NCBI RefSeq assembly: GCF_964204645.1
Contig: NC_134026.1
Coordinates: 15,704,650 to 15,768,649 of the forward strand
Source: Tubulanus polymorphus
Taxonomy: Eukaryota > Nemertea > Palaeonemertea > Tubulaniformes > Tubulanidae
Direction of reading: 5' to 3'
Length of the DNA stretch: 64,000 nucleotides
The position numbers and the translations under genes are program-made. Numbering within the stretch: position 1 is the first letter of the stretch; every line of letters begins with the position of its first letter. The notes under the pieces are model-generated. The model worked only from the letters and a program-made list of their open reading frames with translations, did no database searches and was not told where the DNA came from. Positions 21,829 to 33,378 of this stretch are shown piece by piece.

Positions 21829-24231
21829 TCAAGTGTTGAGTTTAACCAGTTTACAGAGGAATTTTGATATAAGTTTATTATGGGGTGAAAAACCATTGTT
21901 AAGGTTTACAACGTTGTTGGAATTTTCAATAATTAATGCAGATTCCAAAATATGTCTTCTAGTTTTATCGCTGCAAGGGTAAACTAATTCAGCATTAGCA
22001 AAATCAAAATTGTGTGAAGTCTGAAAAACATGACTAGCAACTCCGCTTTCAGGTTTAAAGTTTTTTACATCTAATTTATGCTCTTTTATGCGTTGATTAA
22101 GATTCCGACCTGTTTCTCCTATATATACTTTGTCGCAAACTTTACAAGGAATTTTATAAATTCCATAGTTTAGGGATTCGGTTTTCGGTTTGTTGTTAAT
22201 CAATATGTTACTAAGTTTATTATTGTATTTAAAGATAAGTTGTTTATTTAGTGACCGAAGAGAAACTTTAGAATTCTCGAGGAAAGGTACATACGGTACA
22301 ATGATAGGCTGTTTATCGGTAGCCAACGTAGGAGTTCTAAGGTTGTTATTTCTAAAATGCGTAGTACGAGCTTTAAGTAGAGCTTTTTTCAATAGGAAAT
22401 CGGGGTAGGCAAGTTTTTTGAGAGATTGGTTGATATGGTGAATTTCATCGGGTAGAAATGAGGGGTCGCAAATTCTCAAAGCGCGAAGAAATAATCCTTG
22501 AGCTAAACCGAGTTTAATATCCGGAGAAGTAAAAGAGAAGTAATGGAGGTAGGATTCAGCGTTGGTAGGTTTCCTATAAACCGCGAATTTCAAAAAGGAT
22601 CCACAGTTAAAAATCAAAACATCCAGAAAAGGTATTTTACTATTAGATTCCCATTCATACGTAAAAGCCAGAGACGGGTAAAGGGAGTTTAAATATATAA
22701 GAAAGTTATCAACATTGAAGTCAAAGGGAACCAAAGCCAGAACATCGTCAACATATCTGAGCCAGATTTTAGGGTGAATATCAGTGTAAAGAGGCAATAT
22801 TTCAGATTCAACATGTTCTAGGAATAAATTAGCTAGAATAGGACTAAGAGGATTTCCCATAGCGATACCGAATGTCTGTTCGTAAAAACAGTTGTTGAAT
22901 TCAAAAAAGGAGTCCGTCGTACAAATAGAGATAAGGTCGATGATACAATCCGTAGGAATGCCGAAGTTAATGTTAAGTGATGGTAATCTGCGTTTTAAGA
23001 AATCAAGAGTAGGTCCAAGAGGAACATTGGTAAAAAGGGAAGTAACATCAAATGATATAAATTTGTCGTTGCCAGGGATAATATTCTTAATACGTTCAAG
23101 TAAGTGTTGATTATGGCGAAGGTGCGACGGAGAGAACGAACCGAGCACCGGAGATAATTGTTTCGCGAGAAATTTAGATAACCGGTATGTAGGAGAATTA
23201 CAATTGGAGACTATAGGGCGCAGTGGAACATTATCTTTATGAATTTTAGGCAATCCATAGATATATGGTAAAGAGGGAAGACGTGAATGGAACTTATTCA
23301 GAGTTTCTTTAGCGCAGGGGAAACGTTTAATAATATCCGAAAGACTTCTGTTGAAATTAGCTTGCATACGAGGAAGAGGATTCGATTTAAGTTTCTTATA
23401 AACACCAGGATTATCCAAGAGAGATTGCATTTTAACATTATAATTATCCAAATCTAAAATCACAATCTTGCCACCTTTATCAGCCTTAGATATTTTAATA
23501 GTCTTTAACTTCCGTAGTTCTTGGAGGGCGAGCCGAAATCGACGAGGTAGATATTCAAAAAGGTTCCTGTTGAGTTGATCGCATATAGCCTGTAGATTCA
23601 TGAATATAAAGTTATAGTCCAAACTGTTCGGAGATGATTTGCGATATTCCAATTGGGTGACAAAGTCTAAAACATGTTTATCTTGATGAGGAAGAGAAAA
23701 ATTCAAACCGTAGCCGAGAAGTTGACACTGAGTAGAAGATAACGTGGTTGAAGACAAATTTACTATGTTTTCGGTGTTGCTAAATCTAGTCCAAGGGCTG
23801 GAATCAATGAGTTTATTCAGTTGGTTGGTAAGATCCACGGACTTTCTGTGCTGATGATATTTTCCAGAGCCTTGAACAATAGTGGAGAGCGATTTCCAGA
23901 GGAATAGGTCCGGTACGTGTGACTTCAAATAATTTTGAGATTGACGGAATTTGTAGAACTGATAGTTACAGTCTTCCTTAGCACGATCTATAGCGAATTT
24001 GAGTTGCTTGTTAGCTTCGGGTGGAAACGCAGAGCTGGAGTCGTATTTCCAAATCCAAGAAAGTGATCGCGGAACCACTTTTTCGGCATAACACTCCTGA
24101 AGGAACTTGACTTTACTTTTAGCAGTCCTGGATTTGATATAGCATTTCTCATAATTTCGGAAGCTAGCGACGAGGTACGGGAACGTGAAGAAGAAGAATT
24201 TTAATACGATATTTCGATCCGTGGGTAGCAT
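21829..24231 (-). CDS. Penelope-like RT with GIY-YIG endonuclease, intact
   Basis: An 800-residue frame from ATG at 24231 (MLPTDRN); an in-frame GTG lies two codons earlier but ATG is the likely start. In order: an N-terminal region (1-220), the Penelope RT domain with YIYGLPKIHK (about 322-332), FDVTSLFTNVP (393-403), GIAMGNPLSPILANLFLE (456-473) and the catalytic YVDD (about 493-496), a linker, and the C-terminal GIY-YIG nuclease with GIYKIPC and YIGETGR (690-708), paired cysteines and histidines, and a glutamate in ILESALI (about 763). It copies the element by target-primed reverse transcription. It is unbroken and the best candidate for recent activity. Confidence 0.95.
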   Translation of the reverse strand: MLPTDRNIVLKFFFFTFPYLVASFRNYEKCYIKSRTAKSKVKFLQECYAEKVVPRSLSWIWKYDSSSAFPPEANKQLKFAIDRAKEDCNYQFYKFRQSQNYLKSHVPDLFLWKSLSTIVQGSGKYHQHRKSVDLTNQLNKLIDSSPWTRFSNTENIVNLSSTTLSSTQCQLLGYGLNFSLPHQDKHVLDFVTQLEYRKSSPNSLDYNFIFMNLQAICDQLNRNLFEYLPRRFRLALQELRKLKTIKISKADKGGKIVILDLDNYNVKMQSLLDNPGVYKKLKSNPLPRMQANFNRSLSDIIKRFPCAKETLNKFHSRLPSLPYIYGLPKIHKDNVPLRPIVSNCNSPTYRLSKFLAKQLSPVLGSFSPSHLRHNQHLLERIKNIIPGNDKFISFDVTSLFTNVPLGPTLDFLKRRLPSLNINFGIPTDCIIDLISICTTDSFFEFNNCFYEQTFGIAMGNPLSPILANLFLEHVESEILPLYTDIHPKIWLRYVDDVLALVPFDFNVDNFLIYLNSLYPSLAFTYEWESNSKIPFLDVLIFNCGSFLKFAVYRKPTNAESYLHYFSFTSPDIKLGLAQGLFLRALRICDPSFLPDEIHHINQSLKKLAYPDFLLKKALLKARTTHFRNNNLRTPTLATDKQPIIVPYVPFLENSKVSLRSLNKQLIFKYNNKLSNILINNKPKTESLNYGIYKIPCKVCDKVYIGETGRNLNQRIKEHKLDVKNFKPESGVASHVFQTSHNFDFANAELVYPCSDKTRRHILESALIIENSNNVVNLNNGFSPHNKLISKFLCKLVKLNT

Positions 24232-24690
24232 GATCACGATAGGTAGAACACAATATCCGTGTTGACGCGATGAGGAGAGAATCCCACAATGATAATAAAA
24301 AGTCCGAAGATGAAACTTCGAGATAGTAGTTTATTTCAACGTTTCGACTATATCCTAATAGTCATCTTCAGGAATAATGAGATACTACAGAAATTATGAG
24401 ATATATATACAATCCAGAGACAAAGAGACTAATTCAAGTAATCAGAGATGATACAAACTAAAGGAAAATTAACGTAGAAACAGTTACACGCTAAAATAGA
24501 TTAAAGGGAAGCAAACTAAGGGGTGATTATAAACAACAATAGTGAGTATGAATATAAATGAAACTTAAAGTCAGTAGTAAAAAGAAAGACAAACTAAGGG
24601 GCACTTAAATTAAAACAAAGGTGAATACAAGTTAAGTCAGAGACGAAATTGATGAGAGAACAAATAACAAATAAATAATCAAAGGGGAAA

Positions 24691-27094
24691 TCAAGTGTTG
24701 AGTTTAACCAGTTTACAGAGGAATTTTGATATAAGTTTATTTTGGGGTGAAAAACCATTGTTAAGGTTTACAACGTTGTTGGAATTTTCAATAATTAATG
24801 CAGATTCCAAAATATGTCTTCTAGTTTTATCGCTGCAAGGGTAAACTAATTCAGCATTAGCAAAATCAAAATTGTGTGAAGTCTGAAAAACATGACTAGC
24901 AACTCCGCTTTCAGGTTTAAAGTTTTTTACATCTAATTTATGCTCTTTTATGCGTTGATTAAGATTCCGACCTGTTTCTCCTATATATACTTTGTCGCAA
25001 ACTTTACAAGGTATTTTATAAATTCCACAGTTTAGGGATTCGGTTTTCGGTTTGTTGTTAATCAATATGTTACTAAGTTTATTATTGTATTTAAAGATAA
25101 GTTGTTTATTTAGTGACCGAAGAGAAACTTTAGAATTCTCGAGGAAAGGTACATACGGTACAATGATAGGCTGTTTATCGGTAGCCAACGTAGGAGTTCT
25201 AAGGTTGTTATTTCTAAAATGCGTAGTACGAGCTTTAAGTAGAGCTTTTTTTCAATAGGAAATCGGGGTAGGCAAGTTTTTTGAGAGATTGGTTAATATG
25301 GTGAATTTCATCGGGTAGAAATGAGGGGTCGCAAATTCTCAAAGCGCGAAGAAATAATCCTTGAGCTAAACCGAGTTTAATATCCGGAGAAGTAAAAGAG
25401 AAGTAATGGAGGTAGGATTCAGCGTTGGTAGGTTTCCTATAAACCGCGAATTTCAAAAAGGATCCACAGTTAAAAATCAAAACATCCAGAAAAGGTATTT
25501 TACTATTATATTCCCATTCATACGTAAAAGCCAGAGACGGGTAAAGGGAGTTTAAATATATAAGAAAGTTATCAACATTGAAGTCAAAGGGAACCAAAGC
25601 CAGAACATCGTCAACATATCTGAGCCAGATTTTAGGGTGAATATCAGTGTAAAGAGGCAATATTTCAGATTCAACATGTTCTAGGAATAAATTAGCTAGA
25701 ATAGGACTAAGAGGATTTCCCATAGCGATACCGAATGTCTGTTCGTAAAAACAATTGTTGAATTCAAAAAAGGAGTCCGTCGTACAAATAGAGATAAGGT
25801 CGATGATACAATCCGTAGGAATGCCGAAGTTAATGTTAAGTGATGGTAATCTGCGTTTTAAGAAATCAAGAGTAGGTCCAAGAGGAACATTGGTAAAAAG
25901 GGAAGTAACATCAAATGATATAAATTTGTCGTTGCCAGGGATAATATTCTTAATACGTTCAAGTAAGTGTTGATTATGGCGAAGGTGCGACGGAGAGAAC
26001 GAACCGAGCACCGGAGATAATTGTTTCGCGAGAAATTTAGATAACCGGTATGTAGGAGAATTACAATTGGAGACTATAGGGCGCAGTGGAACATTATCTT
26101 TATGAATTTTAGGCAATCCATAGATATATGGTAAAGAGGGAAGACGTGAATGGAACTTATTCAGAGTTTCTTTAGCGGAGGGGAAACGTTTAATAATATC
26201 CGAAAGACTTCTGTTGAAATTAGCTTGCATACGAGGAAGAGGATTCGATTTAAGTTTCTTATAAACACCAGGATTATCCAAGAGAGATTGCATTTTAACA
26301 TTATAATTATCCAGATCTAAAATCACAATCTTGCCACCTTTATCAGCCTTAGATATTTTAATAGTCTTTAACTTCCGTAGTTCTTGGAGGGCGAGCCGAA
26401 ATCGACGAGGTAGATATTCAAAAAGGTTCCTGTTGAGTTGATCGCATATAGCCTGTAGATTCATGAATATAAAGTTATAGTCCAAACTGTTCGGAGATGA
26501 TTTGCGATATTCCAATTGGGTGACAAAGTCTAAAACATGTTTATCTTGATGAGGAAGAGAAAAATTCAAACCGTAGCCGAGAAGTTGACACTGAGTAGAA
26601 GATAACGTGGTTGAAGACAAATTTACTATGTTTTCGGTGTTGCTAAATCTAGTCCAAGGGCTGGAATCAATGAGTTTATTCAGTTGGTTGATAAGATCCA
26701 CGGACTTTCTGTGCTGATGATATTTTCCAGAGCCTTGAACAATAGTGGAGAGCGATTTCCAGAGGAATAGGTCCGGTACGTGTGACTTCAAATAATTTTG
26801 AGATTGACGGAATTTGTAGAACTGATAGTTACAGTCTTCCTTAGCACGATCTATAGCGAATTTGAGTTGCTTGTTAGCTTCGGGTGGAAACGCAGAGCTG
26901 GAGTCGTATTTCCAAATCCAAGAAAGTGATCGCGGAACCACTTTTTCGGCATAACACTCCTGAAGGAACTTGACTTTACTTTTAGCAGTCCTGGATTTGA
27001 TATAGCATTTCTCATAATTTCGGAAGCTAGCGACGAGGTACGGGAACGTGAAGAAGAAGAATTTTAATACGATATTTCGATCCGTGGGTAGCAT
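24691..27094 (-). pseudogene. Penelope-like RT/endonuclease, copy 2 (one frameshift)
   Basis: Nearly identical to the intact copy. A run of seven T at 25246-25252 replaces six T in copy 1 and shifts the frame between RT and endonuclease, giving open parts at 25235-27094 and 24691-25188. The RT motifs including YVDD are intact. It differs from copy 1 by a few substitutions and a 4-bp TAAA duplication after the stop, changes it shares with copy 3. Confidence 0.93.
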
Positions 27095-27553
27095 GATCAC
27101 GATAGGTAGAACACAATATCCGTGTTGACGCGATGAGGAGAGAATCCCACAATGATAATAAAAAGTCCGAAGATGAAACTTCGAGATAGTAGTTTATTTC
27201 AACGTTTCGACTATATCCTAATAGTCATCTTCAGGAATAATGAGATACTACAGAAATTATGAGATATATATACAATCCAGAGACAAAGAGACTAATTCAA
27301 GTAATCAGAGATGATACAAACTAAAGGAAAATTAACGTAGAAACAGTTACACGCTAAAATAGATTAAAGGGAAGCAAACTAAGGGGTGATTATAAACAAC
27401 AATAGTGAGTATGAATATAAATGAAACTTAAAGTCAGTAGTAAAAAGAAAGACAAACTAAGGGGCACTTAAATTAAAACAAAGGTGAATACAAGTTAAGT
27501 CAGAGACGAAATTGATGAGAGAACAAATAACAAATAAATAATCAAAGGGGAAA

Positions 27554-29345
27554 TCAAGTGTTGAGTTTAACCAGTTTACAGAGGAATTTTGATATAAGTT
27601 TATTTTGGGGTGAAAAACCATTGTTAAGGTTTACAACGTTGTTGGAATTTTCAATAATTAATGCAGATTCCAAAATATGTCTTCTAGTTTTATCGCTGCA
27701 AGGGTAAACTAATTCAGCATTAGCAAAATCAAAATTGTGTGAAGTCTGAAAAACATGACTAGCAACTCCGCTTTCAGGTTTAAAGTTTTTTTACATCTAA
27801 TTTATGCTCTTTTATGCGTTGATTAAGATTCCGACCTGTTTCTCCTATATATACTTTGTCGCAAACTTTACAAGGTATTTTATAAATTCCACAGTTTAGG
27901 GATTCGGTTTTCGGTTTGTTGTTAATCAATATGTTACTAAGTTTATTATTGTATTTAAAGATAAGTTGTTTATTTAGTGACCGAAGAGAAACTTTAGAAT
28001 TCTCGAGGAAAGGTACATACGGTACAATGATAGGCTGTTTATCGGTAGCCAACGTAGGAGTTCTAAGGTTGTTATTTCTAAAATGCGTAGTACGAGCTTT
28101 AAGTAGAGCTTTTTTTCAATAGGAAATCGGGGTAGGCAAGTTTTTTGAGAGATTGGTTAATATGGTGAATTTCATCGGGTAGAAATGAGGGGTCGCAAAT
28201 TCTCAAAGCGCGAAGAAATAATCCTTGAGCTAAACCGAGTTTAATATCCGGAGAAGTAAAAGAGAAGTAATGGAGGTAGGATTCAGCGTTGGTAGGTTTC
28301 CTATAAACCGCGAATTTCAAAAAGGATCCACAGTTAAAAATCAAAACATCCAGAAAAGGTATTTTACTATTATATTCCCATTCATACGTAAAAGCCAGAG
28401 ACGGGTAAAGGGAGTTTAAATATATAAGAAAGTTATCAACATTGAAGTCAAAGGGAACCAAAGCCAGAACATCGTCAACATATCTGAGCCAGATTTTAGG
28501 GTGAATATCAGTGTAAAGAGGCAATATTTCAGATTCAACATGTTCTAGGAATAAATTAGCTAGAATAGGACTAAGAGGATTTCCCATAGCGATACCGAAT
28601 GTCTGTTCGTAAAAACAATTGTTGAATTCAAAAAAGGAGTCCGTCGTACAAATAGAGATAAGGTCGATGATACAATCCGTAGGAATGCCGAAGTTAATGT
28701 TAAGTGATGGTAATCTGCGTTTTAAGAAATCAAGAGTAGGTCCAAGAGGAACATTGGTAAAAAGGGAAGTAACATCAAATGATATAAATTTGTCGTTGCC
28801 AGGGATAATATTCTTAATACGTTCAAGTAAGTGTTGATTATGGCGAAGGTGCGACGGAGAGAACGAACCGAGCACCGGAGATAATTGTTTCGCGAGAAAT
28901 TTAGATAACCGGTATGTAGGAGAATTACAATTGGAGACTATAGGGCGCAGTGGAACATTATCTTTATGAATTTTAGGCAATCCATAGATATATGGTAAAG
29001 AGGGAAGACGTGAATGGAACTTATTCAGAGTTTCTTTAGCGGAGGGGAAACGTTTAATAATATCCGAAAGACTTCTGTTGAAATTAGCTTGCATACGAGG
29101 AAGAGGATTCGATTTAAGTTTCTTATAAACACCAGGATTATCCAAGAGAGATTGCATTTTAACATTATAATTATCCAGATCTAAAATCACAATCTTGCCA
29201 CCTTTATCAGCCTTAGATATTTTAATAGTCTTTAACTTCCGTAGTTCTTGGAGGGCGAGCCGAAATCGACGAGGTAGATATTCAAAAAGGTTCCTGTTGA
29301 GTTGATCGCATATAGCCTGTAGATTCATGAATATAAAGTTATAGT
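27554..29345 (-). pseudogene. Penelope-like RT/endonuclease, copy 3 (5'-truncated, two frameshifts)
   Basis: It begins inside the RT N-terminal region at the inversion point (29345) and keeps RT and endonuclease. It has the same seven-T frameshift as copy 2 (about 28111-28117) and a second one in the endonuclease (seven T at 27786-27792). YVDD and the GIY-YIG motif are still readable. Confidence 0.93.
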
Positions 29346-30048
29346 TACTTTTCCGGATATTAAACTCGGTTTAGCTCAAGGATTATTTCTTCGCGCTTTG
29401 AGAATTTGCGACCCCTCATTTCTACCCGATGAAATTCACCATATTAACCAATCTCTCAAAAAACTTGCCTACCCCGATTTCCTATTGAAAAAAGCTCTAC
29501 TTAAAGCTCGTACTACGCATTTTAGAAATAACAACCTTAGAACTCCTACGTTGGCTACCGATAAACAGCCTATCATTGTACCGTATGTACCTTTCCTCGA
29601 GAATTCTAAAGTTTCTCTTCGGTCACTAAATAAACAACTTATCTTTAAATACAATAATAAACTTAGTAACATATTGATTAACAACAAACCGAAAACCGAA
29701 TCCCTAAACTGTGGAATTTATAAAATACCTTGTAAAGTTTGCGACAAAGTATATATAGGAGAAACAGGTCGGAATCTTAATCAACGCATAAAAGAGCATA
29801 AATTAGATGTAAAAAACTTTAAACCTGAAAGCGGAGTTGCTAGTCATGTTTTTCAGACTTCACACAATTTTGATTTTGCTAATGCTGAATTAGTTTACCC
29901 TTGCAGCGATAAAACTAGAAGACATATTTTGGAATCTGCATTAATTATTGAAAATTCCAACAACGTTGTAAACCTTAACAATGGTTTTTCACCCCATAAT
30001 AAACTTATATCAAAATTCCTCTGTAAACTGGTTAAACTCAACACTTGA
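29346..30048 (+). pseudogene. Penelope-like element, inverted partial copy: RT end and endonuclease
   Basis: An open plus-strand frame covers the last ~230 residues (from TFPDIKLGLAQG through the GIY-YIG domain to the stop), followed by the full 3' region to 30467. It joins copy 3 head-on at 29345/29346. It has the six-T run of copy 1 but other variants of copies 2 and 3, so it is a mosaic relative to them. Confidence 0.92.
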
Positions 30049-30467
30049 TTTCCCCTTTGATTATTTGTTATTTGTTCTCTCATCAATTTCGTCTCTGACT
30101 TAACTTGTATTCACCTTTGTTTTAATTTAAGTGCCCCTTAGTTTGTCTTTCTTTTTACTACTGACTTTAAGTTTCATTTATATTTATACTCACTATTGTT
30201 GTTTATAATCACCCCTTAGTTTGCTTCCCTTTAATCTATTTTAGCGTGTAACTGTTTCTACGTTAATTTTCCTTTAGTTTGTATCATCTCTGATTACTTG
30301 AATTAGTCTCTTTGTCTCTGGATTGTATATATATCTCATAATTTCTGTAGTATCTCATTATTCCTGAAGATGACTATTAGGATATAGTCGAAACGTTGAA
30401 ATAAACTACTATCTCGAAGTTTCATCTTCGGACTTTTTATTATCATTGTGGGATTCTCTCCTCATCC

Positions 30468-30479
30468 TTATAATATTTA
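30468..30479. repeat. Right 12-bp target duplication of the Penelope array
   Basis: TTATAATATTTA, identical to 21367-21378. Confidence 0.85.
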
Positions 30480-31688
30480 ATTGCGCGTCAGATATAATAT
30501 AAATGTGCATTTTGTAATTTAAACCTCCTTTTTTCTTTTTCATGAATAATTGTATCCCATCTCTAGTGTTCCGTAGTTTTTTTCCCAGAACCATGTAATA
30601 AGTTATCTTCAGTTGTTCTAAAATCTAACCATAATGCATATTCATTACCGATATAATAATCTATTTGATTAATATTACAATCTTCAGATGATTTTACTTT
30701 TTCATTCATAAATTGTTTTCTAATTTCTGGCCACTGATCTATCATTCTCATTCCTTGACAGAATATTTTATTTGCTATACCTTCGATAGTTATTTCTACT
30801 TTTGATATTTCCGGATTATAATAATTAACAACATTTATTGCACCATTAGACTATGTAGCAATGGTAAAAAATATTAATATACCTTTAATAGATCTTCTTG
30901 GGAAGTTAATATTCTCATTGATTATTTCATCATTTGCATTAATAGTTACAATTTTAAATTTTTCGATATAATCATATAATAATGAAAATCCTTGATTATA
31001 TTGAGTTTGAATTGTGCTAGCAATATTTTCATCAGTTACTGTATCATATTCAAAACATATATTCGATAATTTATAACCCATACTTTTAACAACGCTTGAC
31101 AATAAAATTTCATTAACAGGAGCAAATGTTATTTCATATATAATATCTTCTTGTATAACATATTTATATAAAGGCGCATTATTATTTATCAATTCAAAGT
31201 CTAATGGAATTTTATATTTACTACCATAAATCTTTTTTTATCAAATTATCTGTAGCATTAGTTACTACTGCATTATTAGCTTCTGATCTTAATTTATTTT
31301 GGTTTTCTGATTGGATGCCTTGAAATATCATATCATTTCTATTTTCTTTTGTTAACCATAAATCTTTGTAATGCATAAATAAATTATAATCATCTAATGA
31401 GAAAACTGTTTCTGGTCCAATCTTTATAGATAATTTTTTAATCAAATATCTCCCAACATTATCTATAACATAATTATTATTATTGCCAGTTACATTTATA
31501 TCAGCCGATAAATGAATACTATTTGGAACATAAAAAGTATTTGTATTTAATCTCGGGATTCTAACATATAAAGTTTGATTGGGACTAATATTTGAAGGAT
31601 TATGAGTAATTATATGATGAGATCTCTCTGCTTTAATAGCATTAGATATTCTAGAACTCTTAGAAGGATTGATATAACTCCCACTCAT
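30480..31688 (-). pseudogene. Capsid-like protein of the virus-like element (frameshifted, 3' end displaced)
   Basis: Start at 31688 (MSGSYINPSK). Four consecutive minus-strand frames (31221-31688, 30851-31192, 30563-30751, then to 30480) together span about 400 codons. The N-terminal part reads like a structural protein, with ERSHHIITHNPS, TLYVRIPRL and a run of short beta-like segments (YLIKKLSIKIGPETVFSLDD); a later block reads NENINFPRRSIKGILIFF. I call it capsid-like because proteins of this pattern accompany this polymerase in invertebrate genomes and are the largest non-polymerase product here; the fold is not proven. Three frameshifts break it and the Penelope array splits off the last dozen codons (21340-21378). 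Confidence 0.6.
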
Positions 31689-31711
31689 TTATTTCAGAGA
31701 AAAAAAATAAT

Positions 31712-32265
31712 TATTTATTTTTTATCATATTAACTAATCCAAAAATAATAGCACTTACAACTGTAATAAAGAATAAAATAATATGTTCAGCAGCAAAGTT
31801 AAGAATATTCCCAGCAGATTTTAAAACAAAACCAACAATTGACGCTATAACTCCGGGTAATGCTGCAGCAGATTATTTAGATAGTTCCCATAGATATTTT
31901 GCTAATTTTTCTAAAACTATCTTTATCTTTATACTGTATAGAATTATTATGACTTGGGGGTTTATCTGGTTTATTAGGAGTAGGTGTAGATTTTTATGAA
32001 TTTTATATAGCTAAACCTATTGTTGTAAATATCATAGTTACCGCTGTTAGAATTGAGAGAATTGTTATACCTTCTAACTTAAACAATTTATTCTATCTTT
32101 TAATGATATTTCAGAATTTGGTTTTATCAACAAATATTTAAAAATAACTTTTAATCTATTAATATTATAATCATATGATTTTGATAATAATTTAATTTCT
32201 TCTTTCTGTAATTCTATGTTATATTCTAAATCCTCTTTTCCTTTTTTTAAATTCAATTTCTTCAA
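31712..32265 (-). pseudogene. Coiled-coil and membrane protein(s), virus-like element
   Basis: The N-terminal frame (32074-32265) is strongly helical and charged (KKGKEDLEYNIELQKEEIKLL). It is followed, after a frameshift, by a hydrophobic segment (ITILSILTAVTMIFTTIGLA), a proline-rich linker, and after another shift an alanine-rich and hydrophobic C-terminal part (VIASIVGFVLKSAGNILNF and a second segment) ending at a stop at 31712-31714. Whether this is one gene or two is unclear. The design resembles the protein at 20046-20480. Function unknown. Confidence 0.5.
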
Positions 32266-32289
32266 TTACTTTATTATCTCTTTTTATCA

Positions 32290-33125
32290 GTTCTATTTTT
32301 TTCTAAAGTTCTTATTTTAAAATCTCTTATACTTTTATCATGCGCAAATTTGTCAGCTTTATTTCATATACTAATAATTTCTCGAATTGCTTTATCAGAA
32401 AATATATTTAAATCTTCTAATTGTTGATCTGTTGCATCTATTAATCCTTTCGGTAAAAGTTTTTCAATTCGAACTTTATTTGATTTAAGTTTACTAGTTT
32501 TGGAAGTTATATTCTGTTCAGAGGTTGTTTCTGTTTCTAAATTATTATTGATTATTTCAAATAATTCATTAATTCTTTGTTTAAATACTCTTTTATTTTG
32601 ATTTATTTCTGTGTCGGTAACATTTTCTATTTCATTACTATTACTTATTCTTTTAATTCTAGATGGTTCTAAATAACTCAAAGTTGATTCTGCTAATATT
32701 TTTTTTTGATTCTTATAAGTGATATTAATATAATAATCATCTTTCAAATGATAATAATATTCACCATCTAAAGATTTTAATTCTCTTACTTAATATCTGG
32801 CACCTCTATCATTTATATTATATCCAGATCTTTCAAATATAGGTTTGAAATTATAATATATTCATTATATTCTAAATTTTGTTTTACTAAATCTGGATTT
32901 TCATTTTCAGCATTTATTCTCGATCTAGTTTTTTTAAAATCAAACTCGTCTGTTGAAGGGGCTTTAGAACCACTACAGTATCTGCTAAATTAGAATTATA
33001 TGCTGGTCCATCATCATTATCAATATTAGTTTCATTGAAATCAGGTTGCGGTTCATCAGGTATAAATCCTTCATTATTATTTCCCATTTCTCCCATTTCA
33101 TAAGCTTCTCCACCTTCTACATCCG
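32290..33125 (-). pseudogene. Unrecognised charged protein of the virus-like element
   Basis: Open segments at 32914-33096 and 32364-32747 plus connecting stretches in shifted frames make one gene of roughly 260 codons. The N-terminus is acidic (NIDNDDGPAYNS), the middle has tyrosine-rich DGEYYYHLKDDYYINI, and the C-terminal part is helical and polar with KLLPKGLIDATDQQLEDL. At least two in-frame stops and two frameshifts. No family recognised; it lies between two membrane-protein genes in the minus-strand set. Confidence 0.45.
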
Positions 33126-33142
33126 TTTATATCTTATAAAAA

Positions 33143-33378
33143 TTAGAATTTAAAATATAATATTCCTCCTATTACAATTCCTATACAAGTTATGGCTAAT
33201 TTAGTATTTTCATGGGATTTATTATCATTATTATTTTTAATTATATCATGTTGGATAATATCAGTTTTATATATTCTAAAGTATTGTAATCTTTTATTTT
33301 AGAATCATAAAACAATTTAATAATCTTAGTTTAAGTTTCTGTTGATTGTATATGTTTTTTAATTTTTTCACCTTCCAT
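33143..33378 (-). pseudogene. Small tail-anchored membrane protein remnant
   Basis: Start at 33378, 11 bp inside the end of the upstream gene (33368-33905), a viral-style overlap. About 75 codons with a stop and a frameshift end in a hydrophobic tail (LAITCIGIVIGGILYF). Function unknown. Confidence 0.45.

Larger units (their letters stand above)
21379..30467. mobile_element. Penelope-like element array: three head-to-tail copies plus an inverted partial copy
   Basis: Units begin CGATAGGTAGAACACAATAT at 21379, 24237 and 27100 (2858 and 2863 bp), all coding on the minus strand. The third is 5'-truncated at 29345 and meets an inverted 3' part (29346-30467) that ends 31 bp short of the unit end. 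Each unit has a 450-bp region downstream of the stop with a hammerhead-like motif and a 3' end that abuts the next unit. Head-to-tail copies, 5' truncation and an inverted leading copy are well-known traits of Penelope-like elements. The identical 12-bp repeats outside the whole array suggest one integration event. Confidence 0.92.

Noticed and set aside
21791-30086. Short antisense ORFs of 60-75 codons repeated in each Penelope unit
   Set aside because: They recur at the same offset opposite the RT/endonuclease frame and have no features of their own.
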